Shown here: positions 34,861-43,244 of the stretch, piece after piece
Position numbering within the stretch: the first letter of the stretch is position 1
Layout of the letters: each line of letters starts with the position of its first letter
From: Burkholderia sp.
GTDB taxonomy: Bacteria; Pseudomonadota; Gammaproteobacteria; Burkholderiales; Burkholderiaceae
Assembly: GCF_018375725.1 (NCBI RefSeq)
Contig: NZ_JAHACR010000004.1
Location: 1-61,129 of the forward strand
Direction of reading: 5' to 3'
Length of the DNA: 61,129 bases
Program-made: the position numbers and the translations under genes
The notes under the pieces: model-generated
Databases searched by the model: none
What the model saw: the letters and a program-made list of their open reading frames with translations, nothing else
What the model was told of the DNA's origin: nothing

Positions 34861-35445
34861 ATGCAGGATACGTCTGTAAATCCTGAACGGAACGATGCGG
34901 ATGGCGGGGAGGTGGAAAGCCTCTTTTCGCTGGCACTGGACGCGCGGTGCGAGTCTGCGCTGATGTGGCTGTACGTGACATCGGGCGACGTGGGAACGCC
35001 GGCGTTCGACCGGCACCGACGTAGGGCGTATGACCTTGCCCGCCGCGCGGGGTATCACTACGCGGACGAGCCGATCCCGCATCTGCTGCGGGACGATGAC
35101 GAGCTCACCCAGGCATGGGAACACGGCATCCACGACCAGCAGGTCGAGCGACGCGAAGCGCTGGCGGCCGTCGAACGCGAGGGCATCAAGAAGCTGATCG
35201 CGGCGAAGGACTGGCCTGCACTCAAACTCCCGTTTCCGGAACAGATTCTCGAAACGCTTCGTGACAGAAAGCCCGTTCACGTTGAGGGCCACTGCCTTTA
35301 TTCCGAAGAGGACTACATCTACTGCGTGAACCCATACGGCATCGAACTCCTCGTGAGTCATGTCCAGGATCTCACTCCCGACGATATCGAGCACTTCCTT
35401 GCGGATATGGCGCTCGGCGAGGAATGGGGCCCGGTGCCGTATTGA
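34861..35445 (+). CDS. Unknown 194-residue protein, member 2 of a duplicated pair
   Basis: Paralogue of the 32532 product: shared starts (MQxxxxNPxRND), SLFSLALDA, FDRHRRRA, YADEPxPHLL and the closing DDIEHFLADMALGEEWG. ATG 34861 is chosen because it aligns with the paralogue start and has GAGGGCGCAGG upstream; ATG 34825 is in frame further up. Soluble, acidic, no known domain. Middle region diverges more than the ends. Confidence 0.75.
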   Translation: MQDTSVNPERNDADGGEVESLFSLALDARCESALMWLYVTSGDVGTPAFDRHRRRAYDLARRAGYHYADEPIPHLLRDDDELTQAWEHGIHDQQVERREALAAVEREGIKKLIAAKDWPALKLPFPEQILETLRDRKPVHVEGHCLYSEEDYIYCVNPYGIELLVSHVQDLTPDDIEHFLADMALGEEWGPVPY

Positions 35446-35558
35446 CGCTCAGCATCTTGAATTCCGCGCTTCGTCCGGCACGATTGGATGACACCGTGGA
35501 TTCCCCGGGCTATCCGCCGCGGAGCACCCACGAGCTATTTCGCCGGACCGAACAGAAA

Positions 35559-36836
35559 ATGAACGAACCAAAGAAGACACCTCGCAAACCTCGCCACTTG
35601 CCTGACCCGAACTTCGTTTCGACGACGGTGGATCAGTGGGGTGGAACGCTCGTGGAATGCCGCGACCTTTGGGATGGATACAGTCTGGACGATGCGGTCC
35701 TCGACAGTACGCCCCTGAAGAAGTGCCAGTGGGCGACGCTCTTTACGTACATGCACCGGCGCTTCGGTCCGCCGCATATCGGTGGCGACGATTACAAGGA
35801 TCTGTCCGCCAGTTGGATGCTGACGACGCCGGACTGCGAGGTCTTCGTCCGAGTCAATCCGTCATTGAGTGGCCCGGGCTTTTCGTTTTCGCCTTATCTG
35901 GTGATGCCGCGGGATGCCACGAAGCGCGCACACCGCGCCAGTGATCTGAACTTGCCGGCCGATCGGGTGGTCGCCATCCGGAAGGCGTACCGGGCGACTC
36001 TTCTTGATCTCCTGCGCCCTGTTTGCGTCCGAGACCACCACATCAACGCGCTGGGACAACTCGGGGATAGCGCTCTCGATCAGGCTCTCGTGGAATGCGA
36101 CGACGACGAGAGCAATGCCTACGAGTTGCGATTCCATCCTTCCTGCGGTTACGCCATGCCGCTGGGGCTTTTCGGAGGCAATGAGTGGCCGATCTTGTGC
36201 TCCTTGATCCGCCACCTGGGCGATGGTGACCTGGAAGCAGGGCGCGTGAAAGCGCTCCAGGTGCTACAGCGCGACGTCTATGCCGAAGCGGCGGGCGCCG
36301 GATGGCAAGTCCACCGGCTCATGCTACTCGGCGCCAGGAATCAGCGTGAGGCGGTCGCTGCCGGGCTGGGACTCGGCGCGGACGACGTTGCCCGTTTCGA
36401 TGATGAATTCAGAGCGCTTCACGATCGCGAAAACCCGAACCGGTCCATCGTTGCCGAGATGACGGACGCGGCCGTCGATTCCGCATCGGATTTTTTGCAT
36501 CGGCTTGGCTTGCTCGACGCGGAGCTCGAGGAGACCGTTCGCGGAATGCGGCGCGAGAAGGCTGTTTCGGAAGCGTGGGCCGAACTTGTGGTGATCGCCA
36601 ACGATACCTTTCCCGACGACGTGGCGTTGCCGGCAGAACCGTACTCGATGGACGGCGAGCTTCCCGTGCAGTTGAAGGCAGCGTTCAACGGGATCGGACG
36701 TACTGACCTTGCGGACTGGGTGGACAAGACCGTGGCAAGGCCGCAGGGACTGGGGGCGCTGGCGGACATTACCTTCCACCTTTCCTCTCAGGCCAGGGAG
36801 CATCAGGACGACAAAGCCGCCGGCCTCACTGCCTGA
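35559..36836 (+). CDS. Unknown 425-residue protein
   Basis: From ATG 35559; the start is uncertain because no strong ribosome site is present. Soluble, acidic, without signal peptide or membrane segment. It carries a Trp/Phe-rich N-terminal part (WATLFTYMHRRFGPP) and helical C-terminal part. No motif recognised. It lies upstream of the zinc-ribbon and flhC-like genes in the same direction. Confidence 0.7.
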   Translation: MNEPKKTPRKPRHLPDPNFVSTTVDQWGGTLVECRDLWDGYSLDDAVLDSTPLKKCQWATLFTYMHRRFGPPHIGGDDYKDLSASWMLTTPDCEVFVRVNPSLSGPGFSFSPYLVMPRDATKRAHRASDLNLPADRVVAIRKAYRATLLDLLRPVCVRDHHINALGQLGDSALDQALVECDDDESNAYELRFHPSCGYAMPLGLFGGNEWPILCSLIRHLGDGDLEAGRVKALQVLQRDVYAEAAGAGWQVHRLMLLGARNQREAVAAGLGLGADDVARFDDEFRALHDRENPNRSIVAEMTDAAVDSASDFLHRLGLLDAELEETVRGMRREKAVSEAWAELVVIANDTFPDDVALPAEPYSMDGELPVQLKAAFNGIGRTDLADWVDKTVARPQGLGALADITFHLSSQAREHQDDKAAGLTA

Positions 36837-36884
36837 TCCCGGTAGGAACTGGCTTTTCAACCCGAATGGGATGGTCAACACTAA

Positions 36885-38081
36885 ATGGCTGACATGGACA
36901 CGAATGCGATCGCGCAAAAGCTCAAGGATCTCGACTGGTCGAGCGTGCCGGTGCGAAACCGGGAAGCAATCGAGCAAGCGATCACGGCGCTGCAGCGCGT
37001 CGATCCGAACACGCCCGTCGCCGGTACTGCGGTGGCAGCGTCGGCGGACGAGCGGGCGGCGGAGGCGGAGATGTGCGAGGCATTCGCGCGGCACATGGGC
37101 GAAATTTGGCCGACGGCGTTGGATACCAAGCGCCGTATTTGGTCGCTCGCGTGGGGCGCCTCGCGTGCCAGCGCATCCTCTGCCAATGAGAAGGGGACGG
37201 AAGGGGCAAAAGCGATCGCCTATCGTGTGCTGCGCCGAAATACCGTGAGCGGGGAATGGGTGTCGGACGGTCGGCATTGGAACGATGGCGCTCCGACTGC
37301 CACCCTGCTCGCCGAGACGGCAGCGCGCTCCGATGAATGGCGTGTCGAGATTGCATACGCCACCGCGCAGGCGGCGGAACAGGTGGCGATTCCGAAGCCG
37401 ATTTATCAGGCTCGCCAGCATTCCGACGAGGAAGCTCGATGGGACGACGTGCACGAGGCCACGCATTCGGCCTGCGCAGCTCAGCCGCAGTTCTATGAAA
37501 CGCGCATCGTCTACGACGCCGCCCCGCAGCAGCCCGCGCGGGCCGTCGCCAGCTTGCTCGCGGCACCGATTCCGATGCTGTTGTTCTGCCCGGAATGTGG
37601 TCTGCAACACGTCGATGCGCCCGAGCCTGCGCGCGATGGCGAGGAGGCGTGGGATAACCCGCCGCATCGGTCACATCTGTGTCGAGGCTGTGGAACCGTA
37701 TGGCGACCGGCCGACGTTGCGACCGTCGGCGTGGCCAGCATTCAGACGACTGGCCAGGCGGATAACTGGGATCGCTTCGCCCGAACCGTCGCGGCCGGCG
37801 CTGTACGAACGGTAACCGTCGCCGAGGTCGAAAAGAGTTTCCTGCGCAAGCTGCTCAGCTTTGCGTGGGAACTCGACATCATGTGGCATCGCGATCGGAA
37901 CGAAATCCGCCGCATCAAGCTGGACGTGCGCGACGGCGTGTCGATGGCACCACCCCTGGTCGAGCAGCGTGTCGATCTCATTCGGGAATTCGTGTCGACG
38001 GCCCGGAACGCGATTTCCTCCGGTGGCGGCGCGGGCGGGGAACTCGCGACGCCGGATCAAGCGACCGAGGCGGCGCGGTGA
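36885..38081 (+). CDS. Unknown 398-residue protein with zinc-ribbon-like segment
   Basis: Residues about 230-275 hold a CPEC ... CRGCGTVW pattern (LLFCPECGLQHVD, then HRSHLCRGCGTVWRPADV), a treble-clef or zinc-ribbon-like element seen in phage and plasmid proteins of unknown function. The rest is helical and Ala-rich. Its stop overlaps the GTG of the flhC-like gene (GTGA), so the two are translationally coupled. Confidence 0.7.
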   Translation: MADMDTNAIAQKLKDLDWSSVPVRNREAIEQAITALQRVDPNTPVAGTAVAASADERAAEAEMCEAFARHMGEIWPTALDTKRRIWSLAWGASRASASSANEKGTEGAKAIAYRVLRRNTVSGEWVSDGRHWNDGAPTATLLAETAARSDEWRVEIAYATAQAAEQVAIPKPIYQARQHSDEEARWDDVHEATHSACAAQPQFYETRIVYDAAPQQPARAVASLLAAPIPMLLFCPECGLQHVDAPEPARDGEEAWDNPPHRSHLCRGCGTVWRPADVATVGVASIQTTGQADNWDRFARTVAAGAVRTVTVAEVEKSFLRKLLSFAWELDIMWHRDRNEIRRIKLDVRDGVSMAPPLVEQRVDLIREFVSTARNAISSGGGAGGELATPDQATEAAR

Positions 38082-38659
38082 GTCAGATAACGCGTAGACC
38101 GAACGCCGGCGCGACCCGAAAAAGCGTGCTGGGCGAGGTTAGGGAGGTCACCCTGGCGATCGAACTGATCGAGCTCGGCGCACGGTTGCAACTGCTGGAG
38201 TCCGAGACCAGCCTGTCGCGTGATCGTCTGACCAAGCTCTACAAGGAGATCAAGGGCGAGTCGCCGCCGAAAGGCATGCTGCCGTTCTCGACCGACTGGT
38301 TCATGACGTGGCAGCCGAACATACATTCCTCGCTGTTCTACAACATCTACCTCTTCATGCTGCGGGAGGCTCGCTGCGATTCGGTCCAGGCGATGGTGAA
38401 GGGTTACCGGCTCTACCTGGAAAACATCGAGCGGGACGATGACGAAGCGGTACTGACTCTCACGCGCGCGTGGACGCTGGTGCGCTTCTTCGATTCGGGT
38501 TTGCTCACGATGGCGCCGTGCACGCGCTGCGGCGGGAAGTTCGTCATGCACGCGCACGATCCACATCACAGCTTCGTGTGCGGACTCTGCGCGCCGCCGT
38601 CGCGGGCCGGAAAAACCCGCAAGGCAGCGGTGACGGCCTGTGGCGACCACCCGGACTGA
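38078..38659 (+). CDS. flhC: FlhC-family transcriptional regulator, orphan
   Basis: A 193-residue protein of the same length as chromosomal FlhC (192 in E. coli). It has the FlhC helical core (IELIELGARLQLLESETSLS, then PFSTDWFMTWQPNIHSSLFYN) and the four zinc Cys (148, 151, 168 and 171: APCTRCGGKF and FVCGLCAPP). FlhC normally acts with FlhD as the flagellar master activator, binding DNA as FlhD4C2. No flhD is next to it. It starts at GTG 38078 overlapping the previous stop. It may use chromosomal FlhD or act alone on plasmid genes (inference). Confidence 0.9.
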   Translation: MSQITRRPNAGATRKSVLGEVREVTLAIELIELGARLQLLESETSLSRDRLTKLYKEIKGESPPKGMLPFSTDWFMTWQPNIHSSLFYNIYLFMLREARCDSVQAMVKGYRLYLENIERDDDEAVLTLTRAWTLVRFFDSGLLTMAPCTRCGGKFVMHAHDPHHSFVCGLCAPPSRAGKTRKAAVTACGDHPD

Positions 38660-38690
38660 TTCCAGACAAGAACCCTTCACGACCGAACTC

Positions 38691-40112
38691 ATGCGCTATC
38701 AAACCCAATCCGCGGATTCTCAAGGCCTGCTCCTGTTCGAAGACGAAGAAGCCGCTGCGCGGCGAGCCGCGATCGACGAGCTGCACGTTAGGACCGCGAT
38801 CTACACCGCCAGTCCCGTCGTTGATGACCTACTCAAGCGCCTCGGCTGGCCGGACGGAAACGGTCGTCTCGTCGATCCGAGTTGCGGCGACGGCATGTTC
38901 CTCGCACGTGCGCTCGACGCGCTGCTCGCCGCCAGGCCGTCCGGGTTCGATCCTCGAGGCCAGATCGAGGGGTGGGAGATTCACCCGGCGGCGTGCGTCG
39001 ATGCGCGATCGCGCGTCGCGGCCGTTCTTGCCTTGCACGGCTGGTCGACAGCACGCGCGGCGATGCTGGCCAACGACATGGTCCACAACCGGGACTTCCT
39101 GACGGACGGGCCGACGACGCCCCAGTGGGACATCGTGGCGGGCAACCCGCCGTATCTGCGCGCCGCCAACGTGCCCGATCTGCTCCGGAACGAATACAGC
39201 CGCCACGTGCCCGACTATGCCCGGGGCGACATGCTGCACAGCTTCCTCGAGCGATGCAGCCGCACGGTGCGCCCGGCGGGCCGTATCGGGCTGGTGACGG
39301 CGGACAGGTGGATGGTCAATGCTGGTGCGAGTCGTCTGCGCGAGCGGCTTGGCCAGCGCCTGTCGCTTGCCCATGTGGAGCGTCTGAGCGCCGAGACGGC
39401 GTTCTACCGGCCCAAACAGCGCCGCGCCGGCTCGCCGCCGCGTGTGCATCCTGTGGCCGTGGTGCTCGTATCCGACGACGGCGCCGGGCAGAACCTGAGC
39501 GGCAAGCCGATACATCCGGGCGTGGATGAGTCCCGCTACGAGGGCATGCAGCTGCTCGGCGACTTCGCGGATGTGCGCATCGCGCCGTGGCTCGGTACTG
39601 AAGGGGTGTTCGTGGTCGACGCCGCAACGGCTAGCCGCCTGCCGCCCGAGTGCCTGGTGCCGGCCATCGACACGGACGATATTCAGAACGGAAAGCTCGG
39701 CACGCCGACGCGCTGGGCGATCCGCACGCTCCCCGGCGAGGAACCCGCGCCGGAAGTCATGGCGCACCTGGCGAGCCGGATGCACCTGATGGCCAAACGC
39801 GGCCAGCAGGGCAAGGTATGGATGCCGCCGGAGTCCTTTCATGCGCTCGATCTGTCGCGCGAGTCGCTGATCGTGCCGCGGATCGCGAAGACGCCGAAGG
39901 CCGTGCGCGTGCCGCCGGGCATCCTGCCAATCAATCACAATCTCAGCATCGTCGCCGGCGGCGCGGTCACGCTCGATCAGGTCGAGGAGGCGCTGGCGTC
40001 TCCGATCGCGGCTGAGTGGGCGCGGGACTATGCGCAGCGCCTTGAGGGCGGTTACCTGTCGCTTACGACGACGCTCCTGCGGCGCATGCCGATGGCGAAT
40101 GTGCCGATATGA
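38691..40112 (+). CDS. N6-adenine DNA methyltransferase
   Basis: About 473 residues. Motif I-like VDPSCGDGMFLARALDAL (from residue 61) binds S-adenosylmethionine, and NPPY (152-155) is the catalytic motif of adenine-N6 methylases, in the type I/Eco57I-like order. The C-terminal half probably carries target recognition. No restriction endonuclease is adjacent, so it may be an orphan methylase protecting the plasmid or modifying gene expression. GTG 38640 is an alternative start. A diverged copy of part of this gene lies at 42778-42845. Confidence 0.85.
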   Translation: MRYQTQSADSQGLLLFEDEEAAARRAAIDELHVRTAIYTASPVVDDLLKRLGWPDGNGRLVDPSCGDGMFLARALDALLAARPSGFDPRGQIEGWEIHPAACVDARSRVAAVLALHGWSTARAAMLANDMVHNRDFLTDGPTTPQWDIVAGNPPYLRAANVPDLLRNEYSRHVPDYARGDMLHSFLERCSRTVRPAGRIGLVTADRWMVNAGASRLRERLGQRLSLAHVERLSAETAFYRPKQRRAGSPPRVHPVAVVLVSDDGAGQNLSGKPIHPGVDESRYEGMQLLGDFADVRIAPWLGTEGVFVVDAATASRLPPECLVPAIDTDDIQNGKLGTPTRWAIRTLPGEEPAPEVMAHLASRMHLMAKRGQQGKVWMPPESFHALDLSRESLIVPRIAKTPKAVRVPPGILPINHNLSIVAGGAVTLDQVEEALASPIAAEWARDYAQRLEGGYLSLTTTLLRRMPMANVPI

Positions 40113-40261
40113 CCGCGCACGGGCGCCGGAGATCGTCCTCTGGCAGGTGGCCGCTCTGATCCTTACAAGATCCTATCCTTCGAGCTCAAGATTCGGAGCG
40201 GAAAGCCGTTATATCGGGGCGGAAGTTTTGTGCTTACGCCGCGCCAAATAAGGAGGTACCC

Positions 40262-40468
40262 ATGCTGACACGAGCATCCAAAGCACAATCATGCCGATTA
40301 GTCTCCGCCTTGGTCGCGGGGTCGCTTGCAGGCGGCCTTTCTCTTGACGGGTTGGGACTGCCATCGCCGGTCGCGAGCGCGATCGGCGGAACGGTAGCAG
40401 CGGCCGTATTCATGAGCACGCGAGTGCGGGACTTCTGGTATGCCCGATTCGGCGAGCGCCAGGCGTAG
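40262..40468 (+). CDS. Small membrane protein
   Basis: A 68-residue protein with an excellent ribosome site (AAGGAGGT, 5 bases before ATG). It is hydrophobic and Gly/Ala-rich at about residues 12-50, ending in a short basic tail. No family recognised. First of eight consecutive small genes in the same direction. Confidence 0.65.
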   Translation: MLTRASKAQSCRLVSALVAGSLAGGLSLDGLGLPSPVASAIGGTVAAAVFMSTRVRDFWYARFGERQA

Positions 40469-40527
40469 GCGTTGCATTCCACGACTGACGTGGCAACCGG
40501 AACAAGCTGATCGAACAAGGGAAAACT

Positions 40528-40713
40528 ATGAGGCGTGGGACCATGTATCGATTGCTGGCCGGCGTCTCGATGTGCGGCTTCGTATCTTTCGCATACGGCT
40601 TCGGTATGGGACTTGAGACCGAGCCTGAAAAGCTCGTTGCTGCATTTGGCGGCGTCATTGCGTTTACTGCCGCCGTCATCAGCCTCGTAATTCACAACGA
40701 GTTGGAATGGTAG
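40528..40713 (+). CDS. Small membrane protein
   Basis: A 61-residue protein with two hydrophobic segments (LLAGVSMCGFVSFAYGFGMG and LVAAFGGVIAFTAAVISLVI). AAGGGAAA precedes the ATG. No family recognised. Confidence 0.6.
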   Translation: MRRGTMYRLLAGVSMCGFVSFAYGFGMGLETEPEKLVAAFGGVIAFTAAVISLVIHNELEW

Positions 40714-40776
40714 GAAATAAATCGGCACGTGAGTGCCCCGCACCGGCCGGTAGCCGGTAGGAAAAACGATCAAACC

Positions 40777-41067
40777 ATGAAGATTTTCGTTGCCTGGACT
40801 CTCATTGCGGCGTGTGGCATCTCTACGTCTGTCGGCGCGCAGACGCTGAATCCTGCTGATCGGTATGACATCAAGAGCGCGGCTGAATGGGCTGCGCGAG
40901 ACGCGACCATGAAGACAGGTGAACCTGTCGCTGGTCAAGGCGGGTACAGCGTACCGGTCACGATTGCGGACACAAAATGCAAAGTGTTCGTGCGTCCGTA
41001 CACGCCGAAGTCCGACATGGAGCCGCCGCGTCGCTGGAAGGCGGACGCGGCTGTGTGTGGCAAGTGA
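40777..41067 (+). CDS. Small secreted protein
   Basis: A 96-residue protein starting at ATG 40777 with a clear signal peptide (MKIFVAWTLIAACGISTSVGA). The mature part has two Cys (DTKCKVFV and AAVCGK) that could pair. Probably periplasmic. No family recognised. Confidence 0.65.
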   Translation: MKIFVAWTLIAACGISTSVGAQTLNPADRYDIKSAAEWAARDATMKTGEPVAGQGGYSVPVTIADTKCKVFVRPYTPKSDMEPPRRWKADAAVCGK

Positions 41068-41084
41068 CCGGAAAAGAGGGATAG

Positions 41085-41345
41085 ATGAATATCACTACGG
41101 TAACGGCGTTGTCGTTGGGCATCATGGGCCTGTGCTTGGTCATCGGTGGAGCGACGCGGGCGCGCCCAAAGCAAGCTTGGGTCTGGTATGTCTGCGGTGT
41201 ATTTCTGATTGGCGGCGGAGTTCTTTACAGATTCTCGGAGCCGGCAGAGGGACGGCTTTGTGCGGCCGGTCAAGCTCCCAACATGTCCGCTGATGGCAAA
41301 CTGCTTGTGTGCGTCCAAGACATGAATTGGAAGCGCTCTAACTGA
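41085..41345 (+). CDS. Small membrane protein
   Basis: An 86-residue protein with two hydrophobic helices (about 5-22 and 32-48) and a C-terminal tail with two Cys. AAGAGGG precedes the ATG. It follows the secreted protein gene by 17 bases. Confidence 0.6.
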   Translation: MNITTVTALSLGIMGLCLVIGGATRARPKQAWVWYVCGVFLIGGGVLYRFSEPAEGRLCAAGQAPNMSADGKLLVCVQDMNWKRSN

Positions 41346-41357
41346 CGAGGGAAAACA

Positions 41358-41624
41358 ATGGAAAGCACTTTTCAGGTCGGCGATGAGGTGACGTGGACCA
41401 GCCAGTCCAGCGGATATACGCGCACGAAGACGGGGACCATTGAAGAGGTCGTTCCGGTGGGTAAGCAGCCCGACCGCAAGTTCGAGCAACTGTATCGTGG
41501 CACCGGTGTAGGCATCGGCCGCGATCACGTGTCGTATGTGGTGCGAGTGCCCGGCAAGACGGCAAAGTCGGCTGGCACGCTGTACTGGCCGCGTGCAGCC
41601 TCATTGTCAAAGGTCATTAAGTGA
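41358..41624 (+). CDS. Small soluble protein of the hypervariable-token type
   Basis: An 88-residue protein beginning MESTFQVGDEVTWTSQSSGY, with an SH3-like beta pattern (GDEVTW, GTIEEVVP, VSYVVRV). Such a fold is found in the 'hypervariable' YEEN-like and DUF2945-like families, but I cannot assign it. Located in the small-gene run with short gaps. Confidence 0.6.
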   Translation: MESTFQVGDEVTWTSQSSGYTRTKTGTIEEVVPVGKQPDRKFEQLYRGTGVGIGRDHVSYVVRVPGKTAKSAGTLYWPRAASLSKVIK

Positions 41625-41634
41625 GATTGGAAAA

Positions 41635-41850
41635 ATGATGAAGGTAGCTGCGAACACGGAGCGTCTACCACGCTGGAAAGATTGTTTGGTCTTTGGCTTT
41701 TCTGGCCTGACGGTATTGCTTGTCTTGTTGCTCTCGAAAGGCGCGGATGCGGCACTGTGGTTCGGCGGCCGTTGGGGCGGCTTGACGGCATTGTTGCTGG
41801 TGGTGACGGCGCTCCGCCAACGTAGCGACATCGCGCACGTTGACCTGTAA
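41635..41850 (+). CDS. Small membrane protein
   Basis: A 71-residue protein starting at ATG 41635 or 41638, with two hydrophobic segments (LVFGFSGLTVLLVLLLS and GGLTALLLVVTAL). A basic tail follows. No family recognised. Confidence 0.55.
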   Translation: MMKVAANTERLPRWKDCLVFGFSGLTVLLVLLLSKGADAALWFGGRWGGLTALLLVVTALRQRSDIAHVDL

Positions 41851-41864
41851 GTTACAACCGAAAC

Positions 41865-42368
41865 ATGGTCCAAAAAATCAATATCCTCCTCGATCCGCCG
41901 ACACAAGCTGAAATTGATGAGGCTCTCCACGCCGACAATGAGTACATCAGGGCGAACCGCTACGAAGATCGCCCCTCATTAGGTGAGCGCATCGCACATG
42001 GTCCCGGCATATTGGGGATAGAGGTATTGGTCGGCGCTGTCGTTCACGCGTTGGGCGACAAACCGCAGCAAGTAGTTTGCTCAAGCTCGCCGTGGGAGTC
42101 GTGGCCGGGAGCGCTCGATTGGGATTGGGCGCAATCCATGCTCACCGAGAGGTATGCACACAAAGTGCGCGCAATGGGCCGTGACCTTGCGCGTTGTGAG
42201 GTCACTGCGCTTGCAGACCAACTCGCTCTCGAACGAGAGGCTAAGTCGGTAGCGAAATCCGCGCGTGAGACCGTTGCAGAGGCCGGTTCAGCGTTGAAGG
42301 ATGCGGGCACCATCGCTGGAAACATAGCGGATACCATCGTTTCCAATGTCTTTCGGCGAAAATGCTGA
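41865..42368 (+). CDS. Unknown 167-residue protein
   Basis: Soluble, with a helical, charged C-terminal half (REAKSVAKSARETVAEAGSALKDAG), possibly amphipathic. It follows the small membrane protein gene by 14 bases. No family recognised. Confidence 0.6.
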   Translation: MVQKINILLDPPTQAEIDEALHADNEYIRANRYEDRPSLGERIAHGPGILGIEVLVGAVVHALGDKPQQVVCSSSPWESWPGALDWDWAQSMLTERYAHKVRAMGRDLARCEVTALADQLALEREAKSVAKSARETVAEAGSALKDAGTIAGNIADTIVSNVFRRKC

Positions 42369-42412
42369 GTCGGAAACTGGATGGGCGATGAGCAAGGAGC
42401 AAGGAGAAAGCA

Positions 42413-42676
42413 ATGAACGTATTCGTTGTTCTTGATAATGCAATGGGCGGGGATCAGTACGCTGGTGTTCATCGGGTTCGTCCCGAGGATAGGATGGGGT
42501 CCAGGGTAATTGAGGTCGAGGTAAGAGGTGCTCAGACGGACCCCCAGTTCGTCTTCATCGCCCAAACCCTGGATCCGACGATGGATGTACATCGCTTCAA
42601 GGGCGTGTACGGCGATTTTGAAACCGCCCATCGCGCGTCAGGTCATAGAGGCGCTACGCTTCGCATCGAGTTGTGA
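42413..42676 (+). CDS. Unknown 87-residue protein
   Basis: Preceded by AAGGAG...AAGGAGAA. Soluble small protein (MNVFVVLDNAMGGDQYAGVH). Last of the small-gene run before the scrambled insertion-sequence region. No family recognised. Confidence 0.55.
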   Translation: MNVFVVLDNAMGGDQYAGVHRVRPEDRMGSRVIEVEVRGAQTDPQFVFIAQTLDPTMDVHRFKGVYGDFETAHRASGHRGATLRIEL

Positions 42677-42777
42677 GGCAAGCGATAGCGTGAGCCTCTG
42701 ATCGAGGACAAGGTAGTGGCGTCAATCATCCGAAGCGCTTGCGACATCGGGTAGCGGGAAAGAAGACATCGAGACGC

Positions 42778-42845
42778 GCCGCGCCGGCGCGCCGCCGCGC
42801 GTGCATTTAGTGGCCGTGGTGCTCATATCCGACTGCGCCGGGCAA
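42778..42845 (+). repeat. Diverged duplicate of part of the methyltransferase gene
   Basis: These about 68 bases match 39421-39490 inside the N6-methyltransferase gene, with a few substitutions and a 3-base deletion (shared blocks include GTGGCCGTGGTGCTC and GCGCCGGGCA). It runs directly into IS66 coding sequence, so it is probably the remains of a second methyltransferase copy cut by an insertion or rearrangement. Confidence 0.75.
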
Positions 42846-43244
42846 CCACAAGAGCCAAATTGCCGAGCAGGCGCTGAAGTACTTCCGCATGCTTTACGAC
42901 GTCGAGCGCGACGTCGCGGAACTGAAGCCCGAGCACAGATGTGAGGTTCGCCAGGAGCGCGCTCGGCCGATCGCCGATGCGTTACATGAGTGGCTGCTTG
43001 CCCAGCGCAAACTGGTCTCCGAGGGATCGGCGATCGCCAAGGCGCTCGACTACAGCCTCTAGCGCTGGGAGGCGCTCACGCGTTATCTGACCGATGGGCA
43101 CGTACCGATCGACAACAATTGGCTGGAAAACCAGATTCGCCCGTGGGCCTTGGGAAGAGCGAACTGGTTGTTCGCCGGTTCGCTGCGCGCCGGGAAGCGG
43201 GCCGCCGCGATCATGAGCCTGATCCGGTCGGCGCAGCTCAATGG

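Noticed and set aside
36324..37667. 447-codon minus-strand frame across two + strand genes
   Set aside because: It spans two adjacent + strand coding regions with a zinc-ribbon signature and coupled overlap, so this is a shadow.
39098..39112. TTCCTGACGG-like match inside the methyltransferase gene
   Set aside because: The right arm is missing and it lies within coding sequence.
38829..39938. 369-codon minus-strand frame opposite the methyltransferase
   Set aside because: The + strand frame carries NPPY and SAM motifs in order; the minus frame is Arg/His-rich shadow coding.
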